This document shows positions 41,040 to 50,016 of a DNA stretch of 64,000 nucleotides, one piece after another (within the stretch, counting starts at the first letter, position 1; every line of letters begins with the position of its first letter). The stretch comes from an uncultured Bacteroidota bacterium (GTDB lineage: Bacteria > Bacteroidota > Bacteroidia > AKYH767-A > JABDAW01). Location of the stretch: assembly GCA_903844645.1 (NCBI GenBank), contig CAIMUP010000107.1, forward strand, positions 1 through 64,000. The letters run 5' to 3'. A program made the position numbers and the translations under genes. The notes beneath the pieces were generated by a model. The model worked only from the letters and a program-made list of their open reading frames with translations, made no database searches and was not told where the DNA came from.

Positions 41040-41110
41040 CGGGGTTATGACGGATTAAAAATCCGTCGCTCATAGGACGCGATTGCAAATCGCGACCAGC
41101 AACGACGTTA
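41040..41110. repeat. pair of short palindromic hairpins
   Basis: GACGGATTaaaAATCCGTC and CGCGATTgcAAATCGCG. Confidence 0.6.
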
Positions 41111-41172
41111 GGATTACCGTTTTGTGAACATCCCGACCATCTGGGTTTGAAACTTCCAAACGGTTGTGTAAA

Positions 41173-41538
41173 TTAGTTTTCATCTTCATCGTTATCGGTT
41201 TCCAGATGAAGGCGGTGCATCATGCGATGTACCATTGGTGAGAATATAATACCGACTGATGTTATTAAAGTGATACCGCTATAGAGAGCATATAATGATG
41301 CAAAGTATTTGGCGGAATCGGAATGAAGGGTATCTACAGGACCCATACCTCCTAATATCATACTTGCATTTAACAGGGCATCAACAAAGGATAGTTTGCC
41401 AAAATACATATATCCTCCAATGCCAATAGCGAGCGAAAGAAATAGAAATACGAGAGCTAACAGACTGTTATTTATAAGCCGATTATAAAATTTCTTTTTT
41501 GATAGTAAGGGTTTTGATTTATGTTCGTATTTAAACAT
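41173..41538 (-). CDS. small membrane protein
   Basis: Two to three TM segments. Confidence 0.65.
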   Translation of the reverse strand: MFKYEHKSKPLLSKKKFYNRLINNSLLALVFLFLSLAIGIGGYMYFGKLSFVDALLNASMILGGMGPVDTLHSDSAKYFASLYALYSGITLITSVGIIFSPMVHRMMHRLHLETDNDEDEN

Positions 41539-41651
41539 TTTAGGCCATTTTTATCATTATAAAAGTAGTGTTATAAATATTAGAGTGATTTCAAATCTTG
41601 CATATCAGGAGATCTATTAAAAGAAGGTTCGACTGGATTATCTTTTAGGTT

Positions 41652-42884
41652 TTAGAGTTTTTTCTTTAATTCCAGAATCCTTTGGGTATGGTAATTGGCT
41701 CGTTCAAAATTCCCAAGATCGAGGTATATTTTTATCAAATTTTCATGTGTCAAAATTTCATCTGGGTCTTGTTCCAATGCTTTTAGCATGTGTTCTAATG
41801 CCTTTTCAGATTGTTTAAATTGTTGAGCAATAGAGCCAAGATTATTCAATGCCCGAAGGTTTTCAGGATCAAAAATCAAGCAGGCTTTATAACTTTTTAT
41901 CGCCTCGACAATTTCTCCTGCCTGATGTAATATAACCCCTTTTTGATAATGCAAATTAGCCTCTTCAGGATATTTTCTCAAGCCTTCATCAAGATAGAAT
42001 TTCGTCTTCTCCAAATCACCTGCCTCACCATAATACCCTATCAGGAAAGTATAACACGTTTCGGTAGTATCATCGTCCGGTAATTTCTCAAGACAAGTTT
42101 GATAAGTTTCCTTAGCTTCTTCCACTCTTCCAAGACGATTATACAACCAGCCAAGACCGGTATAATAATGGTAACAGTGAGGTTCTTCCATTACTTCTAT
42201 TTGTTTTAATTTCCAAATCAAAGCGTTTTCATAGTCCATGGCATCCTCATACATATAACACATTTCGCCATAATATTCGGATGCCATATCCGGGTCATCC
42301 ATATCCTTTTCATATTCTTTAGTGATTATTGATGCTGCCAAATCTACATCTCCGTGCTTTGCATAAACTTTACTCATCCAATGAAGAACCATTGAATCAT
42401 TTGGGTCTATTTCATTGGCTATATTCAACCACTCCATCGCCTTTGCTTCATTTTTATCGGTGTATGTATAATGAGAAATCAGATAAGTGTAACCTTCCAT
42501 ATCTTTAGGATTATCCTCTATCTTTTTCAAATATTCGGCAACACGACTATTATTCCCTTCCTTGATTTTTGCTTCAGTCTTTCCAATTTCTTTTGCAGAT
42601 TCCTTCACTTTATATTTAAGATGAATACACCGCTCAAAACAAGTTTTGGCTTGAGAAGCCCAATGCCAATGTTGTTCACTATAAATCATTCCTAATTCAA
42701 AATGATATTTCCCTTTGTATGGATCTATAGCGATTGCTTTTTCAATCCATTCCTGTCCATAATGCAAAAAATTGGGTTCTGATTTATCGGCATAAACCAA
42801 TACGCCCATTTTATAATAATTCTCTGCAACATCAGGATTTTTTTCGATGGCAGCATTCAGTTCGTTTTTTGTTAAATTTTTCAT
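41652..42884 (-). CDS. tetratricopeptide repeat protein
   Basis: Multiple TPR motifs (EEANLHYQKGVILHQAGEIVEAIKSYKACLIFDPENLRALNNLGSI). Confidence 0.9.
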   Translation of the reverse strand: MKNLTKNELNAAIEKNPDVAENYYKMGVLVYADKSEPNFLHYGQEWIEKAIAIDPYKGKYHFELGMIYSEQHWHWASQAKTCFERCIHLKYKVKESAKEIGKTEAKIKEGNNSRVAEYLKKIEDNPKDMEGYTYLISHYTYTDKNEAKAMEWLNIANEIDPNDSMVLHWMSKVYAKHGDVDLAASIITKEYEKDMDDPDMASEYYGEMCYMYEDAMDYENALIWKLKQIEVMEEPHCYHYYTGLGWLYNRLGRVEEAKETYQTCLEKLPDDDTTETCYTFLIGYYGEAGDLEKTKFYLDEGLRKYPEEANLHYQKGVILHQAGEIVEAIKSYKACLIFDPENLRALNNLGSIAQQFKQSEKALEHMLKALEQDPDEILTHENLIKIYLDLGNFERANYHTQRILELKKKL

Positions 42885-43048
42885 GCGGCAAAATTAGAAA
42901 TGATAAAGAAGAAATAGTATATGTCAGATGAATTAGGTTAAACTTATTTGGATTCAACATTACCAAAGTTTTGAACTTTGGTAAAGTTAGCTGAATTCCC
43001 CATCAAATAAAAATGATACATTTGCAGCCTTATTAAAAACAAGATGCG

Positions 43049-43978
43049 ATGGAAGACATTGGAAAAGTAGAAAGTGCTGAAGAAGAATTTGATTACAGTA
43101 TTACCTGTACTGATGTCAATGTTATTCAGTTTGATTGGTTAAAGGAAGATTTGGTGGATACTTCGGTTTCAGAATTTCATTTCAGTACCACTAACGACAT
43201 TGTATATGTTGAAGAGGGTGTATTCATGTTCCATCTGGATTTTAGGATTGAATTAGAACGTTTTTTCTTTATTCATCTTCGTACAGTTTTCAGGATGGAG
43301 ATTGAGGAGGATAAAGTGTTTAGATTTCATCCGCAAAAGGATATGGTGATGATGACTTATGATTATATTAAGGATGCTGTGGGACAGTATTATGAGGATG
43401 CAGGAAAGAAATTTAATTTGGCAAACTTCGATGAGATTCCGATGGATTTTTGGGATGATTATATCCGAAAGTTATACAAGGATAAAATTAATTTTGGAAT
43501 AGATGGCGATGGGAATCCTAAAGATTTATTCAAGATATACTACACTTTTCAACAAGACTATGGGTCTGCATTAGTGATAAGAGGGACGACTTTAATAATG
43601 GATGAGATATTTTTTAACAACCCTGCATTTAACAGAACAGCGAATCAAAAAAGATTGGAACAGATTATCCCTCCAAACTTTTATCTTACTTTGCGTGGCG
43701 AACTTAACAAATTAGACAAAGGACCCGTAGGCATCAACTACAAGCAATTTATTTTCCTCATTGTTGCCATAGAATGTGTTTGTCATATTCTCACTACCGA
43801 ACATTTGGATTATATGGAAGCGCGGTTGGATGAGATGAATTTTGGAGAACAGTATAGAAAGGAGTACATTCAAGTTGCCGAACCTTTTGCAAGAGACTCT
43901 AAAGCGAATATTAAAAAGGGTGGTATGACAATAGGGAATTGGGAGATAGCTTATGATTGGGATAAACTGATTACGTAA
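43049..43978 (+). CDS. hypothetical protein
   Basis: Complete ORF with TACATTTG promoter about 30 bp upstream. Confidence 0.7.
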   Translation: MEDIGKVESAEEEFDYSITCTDVNVIQFDWLKEDLVDTSVSEFHFSTTNDIVYVEEGVFMFHLDFRIELERFFFIHLRTVFRMEIEEDKVFRFHPQKDMVMMTYDYIKDAVGQYYEDAGKKFNLANFDEIPMDFWDDYIRKLYKDKINFGIDGDGNPKDLFKIYYTFQQDYGSALVIRGTTLIMDEIFFNNPAFNRTANQKRLEQIIPPNFYLTLRGELNKLDKGPVGINYKQFIFLIVAIECVCHILTTEHLDYMEARLDEMNFGEQYRKEYIQVAEPFARDSKANIKKGGMTIGNWEIAYDWDKLIT

Positions 43979-43984
43979 TCAATT

Positions 43985-44431
43985 TTATTTCCATTCAGCA
44001 ACAGTCCTTTTTAACATCAGTTCATCCTCAAGAAACTTATTATATCCTTGTGGAATAACAGCACAGATGTTTTTATTCCTGAATTGAACAGTCCAAACGC
44101 CTGTAGCATTGCACATAATCTGATTCAACACTTGTGTAAGCACAAATAGTTTCATTGAGTTACTTAGACCTGATTCGACATAATAAACAGACTTCAGTGT
44201 AAAGCCTGCAATCTTGGTTCCTTTTTTCTTATCCCTCATGCAAATTTTTATTGAAAGAGTGATTTTATCTAATGAAGGATTTATTCTTTCGGCATTAAAG
44301 AAGAAAGGTATATCGAATCCCGATTCTTTAGGATTAAATATCTTGTGGTTGATATAACTAAAATGAGTGAACGCCTCACTGACTTCGAGACTCACAAATT
44401 TTATTTCTGCGCTTTCATTAGTTCCAGTCAT
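43985..44431 (-). CDS. hypothetical protein (possible SecB-like fold, weak)
   Basis: Size, beta-rich pattern and tandem arrangement with 44418..44918; family by appearance only. Confidence 0.55.
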   Translation of the reverse strand: MTGTNESAEIKFVSLEVSEAFTHFSYINHKIFNPKESGFDIPFFFNAERINPSLDKITLSIKICMRDKKKGTKIAGFTLKSVYYVESGLSNSMKLFVLTQVLNQIMCNATGVWTVQFRNKNICAVIPQGYNKFLEDELMLKRTVAEWK

Positions 44432-44918
44432 TACGTATTTGATTTAGAAAATAATCATCCTTAACGGAGGTGTTGATTTCGGGAGGAATCATCATGGATA
44501 AAGAACTGCCGGATAACTTGCTGCAATATATTCCTTGTAATGCCCAATTGGTGAAGTCGAATATTGCTTTTATAGCATCGAGCTTGGTGTTTTCCTTTAT
44601 TTTGTTGGTAACTGCAAACTCGCTGATACATTCAAGAGTTACGATTCCTTTTTTTTTAGCATCATTTTTATAAACCATTGAAACACCAATCTTAATTTCT
44701 ATTTTCCTCATCTCATCATTGCCCGGAAAAATTAAGACGGAATGGAGCGCATTCCATATTATATCATCACCATTAACAAAAAGCATATTTACATCTTTGG
44801 GAATATACTCGTTCGTAACTTTCAATGATTTCATAGTAAAAGAAACATGTTCCCGCTGATCAGTATCCTTCTTAAACTCCACATTCGACTTGATATTTTT
44901 ACCCTCGTACTTACCCAT
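44418..44918 (-). CDS. hypothetical protein (possible SecB-like fold, weak)
   Basis: Overlaps the downstream gene by 14 bp; SLKVTNEYIPKDVN... and C-terminal IPPEINTSVKDDYFLNQIRNDWN. Confidence 0.55.
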   Translation of the reverse strand: MGKYEGKNIKSNVEFKKDTDQREHVSFTMKSLKVTNEYIPKDVNMLFVNGDDIIWNALHSVLIFPGNDEMRKIEIKIGVSMVYKNDAKKKGIVTLECISEFAVTNKIKENTKLDAIKAIFDFTNWALQGIYCSKLSGSSLSMMIPPEINTSVKDDYFLNQIRNDWN

Positions 44919-45288
44919 ACTCTAAACTTTTATTTCATTCTAATGGCGCAAAGATAGGTAAATAGAATCATTAGGGATTCTTAGAAATAATATGATGAGA
45001 TTGCTATCCTGTAAAAACTTGACTTTCAGCCCGATTCACGGAAAAGGGGAGTTACCACAGATTTCTCGGATTAACCCAGATTATAGTTTTTGTTTTGCCC
45101 TGTAGGGGCAGGATATTGGCAGAAAAGAATGAGGCGGTATAGTGGTAAAGCACCGTAGGTGCTTGATGTTTTTATAGATGAGAAATTAATAGGCATAATC
45201 TCATTTGTTTTTATTTGTGTAATTTTGGCGAGCGAAAATAACTGATAAACGTTAGACGAAACGAATTTGACAATTTAAAAACCAGAAG

Positions 45289-46437
45289 ATGATAATTTCA
45301 AGATTGATATTAAAAAACTGGAAAAACTTTAAGGAGATAGATATTGAAATGCAGGATCGTGTTTTTATTGTTGGTGCTAATGCTTCGGGCAAATCAAATC
45401 TTTTAGATGTCTTTCGTTTTTTAAGAGATATTGCAAAACCAGGAGGGGGCTTGCAGAAGGCAGTTACTGATAGGGGAGGGATTTCAAAAATCCGTTCACT
45501 TGCTGCTCGAAAAAAACCAAATATAGAAATTGAAGTTCATCTTTCTGAATTTGGCTCCCGCGAAGTTTTATGGAAATATGCAATTGGTATTAAACAGGAA
45601 CCACGAGGGGACAGATTGCCTTTTTTGTTTTATGAAAAGGTTTGGAAGGGAAATAAATTAATCCTTGACAGACCAAATGATGATGATGAAAATGATCGTG
45701 CGAGAAGAACTCAAACCTTTCTTGAGCAAATAAATACAAATAAAGATTTCAGAGATATTGTTCGATTTTTTGATAATACTCTTTATCTTCATTTAGTACC
45801 TCAATTATTAAAATACCCACATGCGTTTACAGGTCCCGATTTGCCTGATGATCCTTTCGGAAAGGGCTTTCTTGAGAGAGTTGCTAAAGCGAGTGAAAAG
45901 CAGAGGACGGCATGGTTAAGTCGTATCCAACACGCATTAAAATTAGCTGTACCTCAACTTAACGAATTAAAGTTTACAACTGAAATGGGTTATCCACATT
46001 TAGAAGCATTATATGAGCATTGGAGACCTGGTGCAGGAAAACAAAAGGAAGATCAATTTAGTGATGGAACTTTAAGGTTGATAGGATTATTATGGAGTTT
46101 GCAAGAGGGGGATTCTTTGCTGTTATTGGAAGAACCAGAACTTTCGTTAAATAGTTCTATTGTTTCAAAACTTGCTCCAATAATTTACACATTACAAAAG
46201 CCAAGAAAACGTCAGGTAATAATTTCTACTCACAGCATGGATTTATTAAATGATAAAGGAATATCATTAAAGGAAATAATAGTTTTGGAGCCCGCTGTTG
46301 AAGGAACAAAAGCTTGTGTTTCTTCAACAATCAAGGATGTTACAATTATGCTAAATGCAGGTATGACTCCAGGTGGTGCAATTCTCCCAAGGATTAAACC
46401 AAAGAATATTAATCAACTTACTTTAGAACTAAAATAG
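45289..46437 (+). CDS. AAA-family ATPase (AAA_21/OLD-like ABC-type)
   Basis: Walker A GANASGKSN, Walker B LLLLEEPELSLN, H-loop ISTHSMDLL. Confidence 0.92.
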   Translation: MIISRLILKNWKNFKEIDIEMQDRVFIVGANASGKSNLLDVFRFLRDIAKPGGGLQKAVTDRGGISKIRSLAARKKPNIEIEVHLSEFGSREVLWKYAIGIKQEPRGDRLPFLFYEKVWKGNKLILDRPNDDDENDRARRTQTFLEQINTNKDFRDIVRFFDNTLYLHLVPQLLKYPHAFTGPDLPDDPFGKGFLERVAKASEKQRTAWLSRIQHALKLAVPQLNELKFTTEMGYPHLEALYEHWRPGAGKQKEDQFSDGTLRLIGLLWSLQEGDSLLLLEEPELSLNSSIVSKLAPIIYTLQKPRKRQVIISTHSMDLLNDKGISLKEIIVLEPAVEGTKACVSSTIKDVTIMLNAGMTPGGAILPRIKPKNINQLTLELK

Positions 46438-46438
46438 C

Positions 46439-47041
46439 ATGGATATTATTCCCCTGAATCTTGCATTTGAGGATCAATTAAGCGAGTTTGTAATGATAAA
46501 AATGGCGGAATCAACATCAAAGTTTCATGTTTCGTATTCCTATACAGAAGGAGGGTTCGGGTATTTAAAGAAAAACATAAACGGATGGAATGATGCTTCT
46601 AAAGGATGTCCATTTTTTGTATTGACAGATCTGGATTTAAAAGATTGCGCACCAACATTGATAGAAGAATGGCTGGCAAAAGAACCGCATCCGAACTTAA
46701 TATTCAGAGTTGCGGTGAAACAAGTAGAGGCATGGCTACTTGCAGATATAGAAGGCTTTTCAAAATATACCGGAATCTCGATTGCAAATTTTAATGATAA
46801 CATAGAAGGTGTGATTGATTCAAAGGCTGAATTGCTTCGTTTGGTAAGGCGTTGCAGAAAAAGAGAAATTAGAGAAGATATTTTACCTTTAGATGATTAT
46901 GCTAAAATTGGTCCAAACTACAATGGACGATTAAGTGAATTTGTAAATAAACATTGGAATATAAAAAGAGCAATGGAAAGATCGGATAGCTTGAAACGTG
47001 CTATGAGTCAGCTATCATCTTTTGAGTGGGTAATTAATTAA
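46439..47041 (+). CDS. DUF4276-like / TOPRIM-like putative nuclease
   Basis: VLTDLDLKDCAP acidic motif and RVAVKQVEAWLLADIEGF typical of the family; starts 2 bp after the ATPase. Confidence 0.7.
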   Translation: MDIIPLNLAFEDQLSEFVMIKMAESTSKFHVSYSYTEGGFGYLKKNINGWNDASKGCPFFVLTDLDLKDCAPTLIEEWLAKEPHPNLIFRVAVKQVEAWLLADIEGFSKYTGISIANFNDNIEGVIDSKAELLRLVRRCRKREIREDILPLDDYAKIGPNYNGRLSEFVNKHWNIKRAMERSDSLKRAMSQLSSFEWVIN

Positions 47042-47094
47042 TCCATTCTTGATTAAAGACCTGAATAATTGTCTCGTCTAAGCTTAAAAAAATT

Positions 47095-48030
47095 ATGGAA
47101 ACACCAGCAAATATAAGTAATCTAATAAAGAGACTAAATATAATTAAAGCGCTGATTCTATTGGAGGAGTTTGATGAATTGACAAATCACATTCAGAAAT
47201 TAAAGGGTCATACGCATGATAAGATTATTCAAGAAATTATTACCAATATTGATTCAAAATTTTATTCTGATACAGTTGCTAAGATTGAAAAATTCATTAT
47301 TCAAAATCAATCCTTGACAGTATATCAAGACCCTGAAATTGAGGCTTTAAGGATTGAAATAAAAAAGTTGGAAATGGATGTTACTTCTTCAAGTGATGAG
47401 GTTACTGAAATAGAGAAGCTAATTCATGATTTTGGAATTAGGCATAACAATGAATTGGGCGAAATTGTTAGTGAGATTCTTAAATTGCGAAAGGAAAAAT
47501 TAGAAAGTGAAAAGGATATAAATGAAAAGAAGAAAGAGGAATATGAAGAGGCAAAAAAAGATTATGAAGAATATAGTAAGCAATATGAAGAAACAAAATT
47601 AGAGAAGCAATTTGCATTGACAGATGAAGAGAAACAAGAACTAAAGAAGAAATATCGGAAGGCAACTAAACTTTGTCATCCCGATGTAGTAACAGATGAT
47701 TTAAAAGAATATGCAGAGAGTGTATTTAGAGATTTGCAAAAAGCTTATGAAACAAATGATTTGAAAAAGGTATCTGAAATACTTGATACGCTTGAAAAAG
47801 GAGAAATATTTGTTCCGAAATCAGAAGGTATAAATGAGAAAGTAAAATTAAAATCAGAGCTAATAAAGCTGCGACAAAAATTAAATGATATTAGACAAGT
47901 ATTATCTGAATTGAAAGAATCTGAAACATACCAAACCATAAGTGAAATTGAAAATTGGGATGAATATTTTGACAACACAAAAGAGCAACTTCGAGAACAG
48001 TTATTACATTTAGCCGATGGAAGAAAATAA
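47095..48030 (+). CDS. coiled-coil protein with J domain
   Basis: LKKKYRKATKLCHPDVVTDDLKEYAESVFRDLQKAYETND (HPD motif). Confidence 0.85.
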   Translation: METPANISNLIKRLNIIKALILLEEFDELTNHIQKLKGHTHDKIIQEIITNIDSKFYSDTVAKIEKFIIQNQSLTVYQDPEIEALRIEIKKLEMDVTSSSDEVTEIEKLIHDFGIRHNNELGEIVSEILKLRKEKLESEKDINEKKKEEYEEAKKDYEEYSKQYEETKLEKQFALTDEEKQELKKKYRKATKLCHPDVVTDDLKEYAESVFRDLQKAYETNDLKKVSEILDTLEKGEIFVPKSEGINEKVKLKSELIKLRQKLNDIRQVLSELKESETYQTISEIENWDEYFDNTKEQLREQLLHLADGRK

Positions 48031-48553
48031 AATTGTAAAGTATGATAGTGGGCAATTACAGAAAGTAGGGAATCAGATTGCAATTACAAAAAAGTTGGTT
48101 TCAAACACAAATGAGAAATTAGCTATTGATTATTTTAACAAAGGAAGAGATTGCCAGCAATTAAAAGATTATGAAGGAGCATTATTATATTTTACAAAAG
48201 CAATAGAATTAAAATCTGATTATGGCGAGGCACTTTTGCACCGTGCAAGTTCATTTTGCATGGTAGAAGATTATCATTCTGCAATAACAGATATAACAGA
48301 ATATATTAGATTAAAACCAAATTCCGAAAAAGGATACTTTGAAAGAGGACTTTTTAAGAGGCATTTAAAAGATTACCAAGGATCTTTAAATGATTATAAT
48401 AAAGCTATTGAATTAAATCCTAAAGATTCACTAAGCTATGTGTTTCGCGCTTTTTTAAAAGAAGAAATAGGTGATAAAGAGGGTTCTGATTTAGATTGGA
48501 AACAGGCTTTACAGTTAGATGAAGATGTAAAGAAGAAAACTCAGAATGTCTAA
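48017..48553 (+). CDS. TPR protein with N-terminal 'IVKYDSGQLQKVGNQIAITKKL' tag
   Basis: TPR repeats; overlaps the upstream J-domain gene by 14 bp. Confidence 0.85.
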   Translation: MEENKIVKYDSGQLQKVGNQIAITKKLVSNTNEKLAIDYFNKGRDCQQLKDYEGALLYFTKAIELKSDYGEALLHRASSFCMVEDYHSAITDITEYIRLKPNSEKGYFERGLFKRHLKDYQGSLNDYNKAIELNPKDSLSYVFRAFLKEEIGDKEGSDLDWKQALQLDEDVKKKTQNV

Positions 48554-49217
48554 TAAAGAAAATACTGGCATAATAAAATGGGAGTCATCAACTATTCTCA
48601 AAGTGGGGAATCAGATAACGATTACGAATAAGTTGCTTTATAATAGTTTTGATTATTTAAAATGGTGGGAAGATTTGGAAAGAGAATGGAAGAATAGATT
48701 TATTGCTTGTATTGAATTGGAAATAGCATGGATAAATTTGGGAAGAGTTTTACAAGAACGGGAATTTACTCAAGATGAATTACGAGTAAAAAAAATATTT
48801 GAAAACTATAATCAAGGCGATAATGAAGACAATTATATTCCAAACATTGAAGCAATCAAATATCTAATTAGGATGACCAAAAAAATTATTGTTTTTAATG
48901 AAGTAAAGAATCTTGAACCATTAAAATTATTTACTGAATTAGAAGAATTGGAAGTTCGAGATATAGAGATTGAAAGTTTAGAACCACTTTTTAGATTGCA
49001 GAAATTGAAGGAATTGAATTTAAGCAAAGCAAATATAGGTCGTATTGAAATTGCTGAATTCAGAGAAAGGAATCCTAATTGTATTGTCATTATACCTGAA
49101 TTAATGGCAAAAGAAAACGAAATATTTGCTAAAATGATTTGGGACAAAGCTGAAAAGTTAAAAGCTAAATTAAAGGCAGAAGGGCTTCAGAAAGATTCCA
49201 TGAAAAGTGATGATTAG
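48546..49217 (+). CDS. leucine-rich-repeat-like protein with N-terminal 'IIKWESSTILKVGNQITITNKLL' tag
   Basis: LEPLKLFTELEELEVRDIEIESLEPLFRLQKLKELNLSKANI; overlaps the upstream gene by 8 bp. Confidence 0.8.
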   Translation: MSNKENTGIIKWESSTILKVGNQITITNKLLYNSFDYLKWWEDLEREWKNRFIACIELEIAWINLGRVLQEREFTQDELRVKKIFENYNQGDNEDNYIPNIEAIKYLIRMTKKIIVFNEVKNLEPLKLFTELEELEVRDIEIESLEPLFRLQKLKELNLSKANIGRIEIAEFRERNPNCIVIIPELMAKENEIFAKMIWDKAEKLKAKLKAEGLQKDSMKSDD

Positions 49218-49333
49218 TCGAATAGCAATAGAAAAATTCAAACAAAAGAATTCAGAATGCAATGTGATTTTACATGAATTAACAGAAAATGAATGAAACC
49301 TTTCAGCAGCCGAAAAGGCAACTTACAGGATTC

Positions 49334-49735
49334 TTAGATTCTTGCCAAGATTCTTCTAATCACTGCCAACATTCTCCTAATCACTGCCAACATTCTTCTA
49401 ATCATTGTCAACATTCTCCTAAACACTGCCAGTATTCTCCTAATCACTGACAACATTCTTCTAATCACTGCCAGTATTCTCCTGAACACTGCCAAGATTC
49501 TACTAATCACTGCCAATATTCTCCTAAACATTGCCAACATTCTTCTAATCACTGCCAAGATTCTCCTAAACATTGCCAATATTCTCCTAAACATTGCCAA
49601 CATTCTCTTAAACATTGCCAACATTCTTCTAATCATTGCCAACATTCTTCTAATCATTGCCAGTATTCTCCTAAACATTGCCAATATTCTCCTAAACATT
49701 GGCAATGTTCTTCTAAACATTGCCAATTTTCAGGG
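49334..49735. repeat. 21-bp tandem array J (aacattctcctaatcactgcc, about 19 copies)
   Basis: tgcc/tgtc at 49343, 49364, 49385, 49406 and onward. Confidence 0.97.
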
Positions 49736-49908
49736 GCGGGCGAGCATACGACATTATCGCCTGCAAGTAATTGAATTCAATATAGTTATTGCCCGAACTT
49801 TTTGCGTCGAAAACTGTTTTGATAGCGTACTTGAGTTTTTTGAGCTAAAAATAAGGTTCAAAAATTGACCATATTTGTACAGATTTTTCGTTATTAAGTT
49901 TTTCTTTC

Positions 49909-49951
49909 ATCCTTTTATGATACCGACCTCTGGAAGGTGCAACAAAGGGAT
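49909..49951. repeat. REP-like dispersed hairpin (copy 4, diverged)
   Basis: ATCCTTTTATGATACCGACCTCTGGAAGGTGCAACAAAGGGAT. Confidence 0.65.
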
Positions 49952-50016
49952 AATAGAAGAATTTCCTATTTTTGCCGCGATTAAATAATAATTCTAACCA
50001 AATAAATACTATTAAA

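Noticed and set aside
49334-49726. 130-aa ORF MAMFRRTLPMFRRILAMFRRILAMIRRMLA... as a membrane or antimicrobial peptide
   Set aside because: Same artefact of a 21-bp array; variation between units does not look codon-like.
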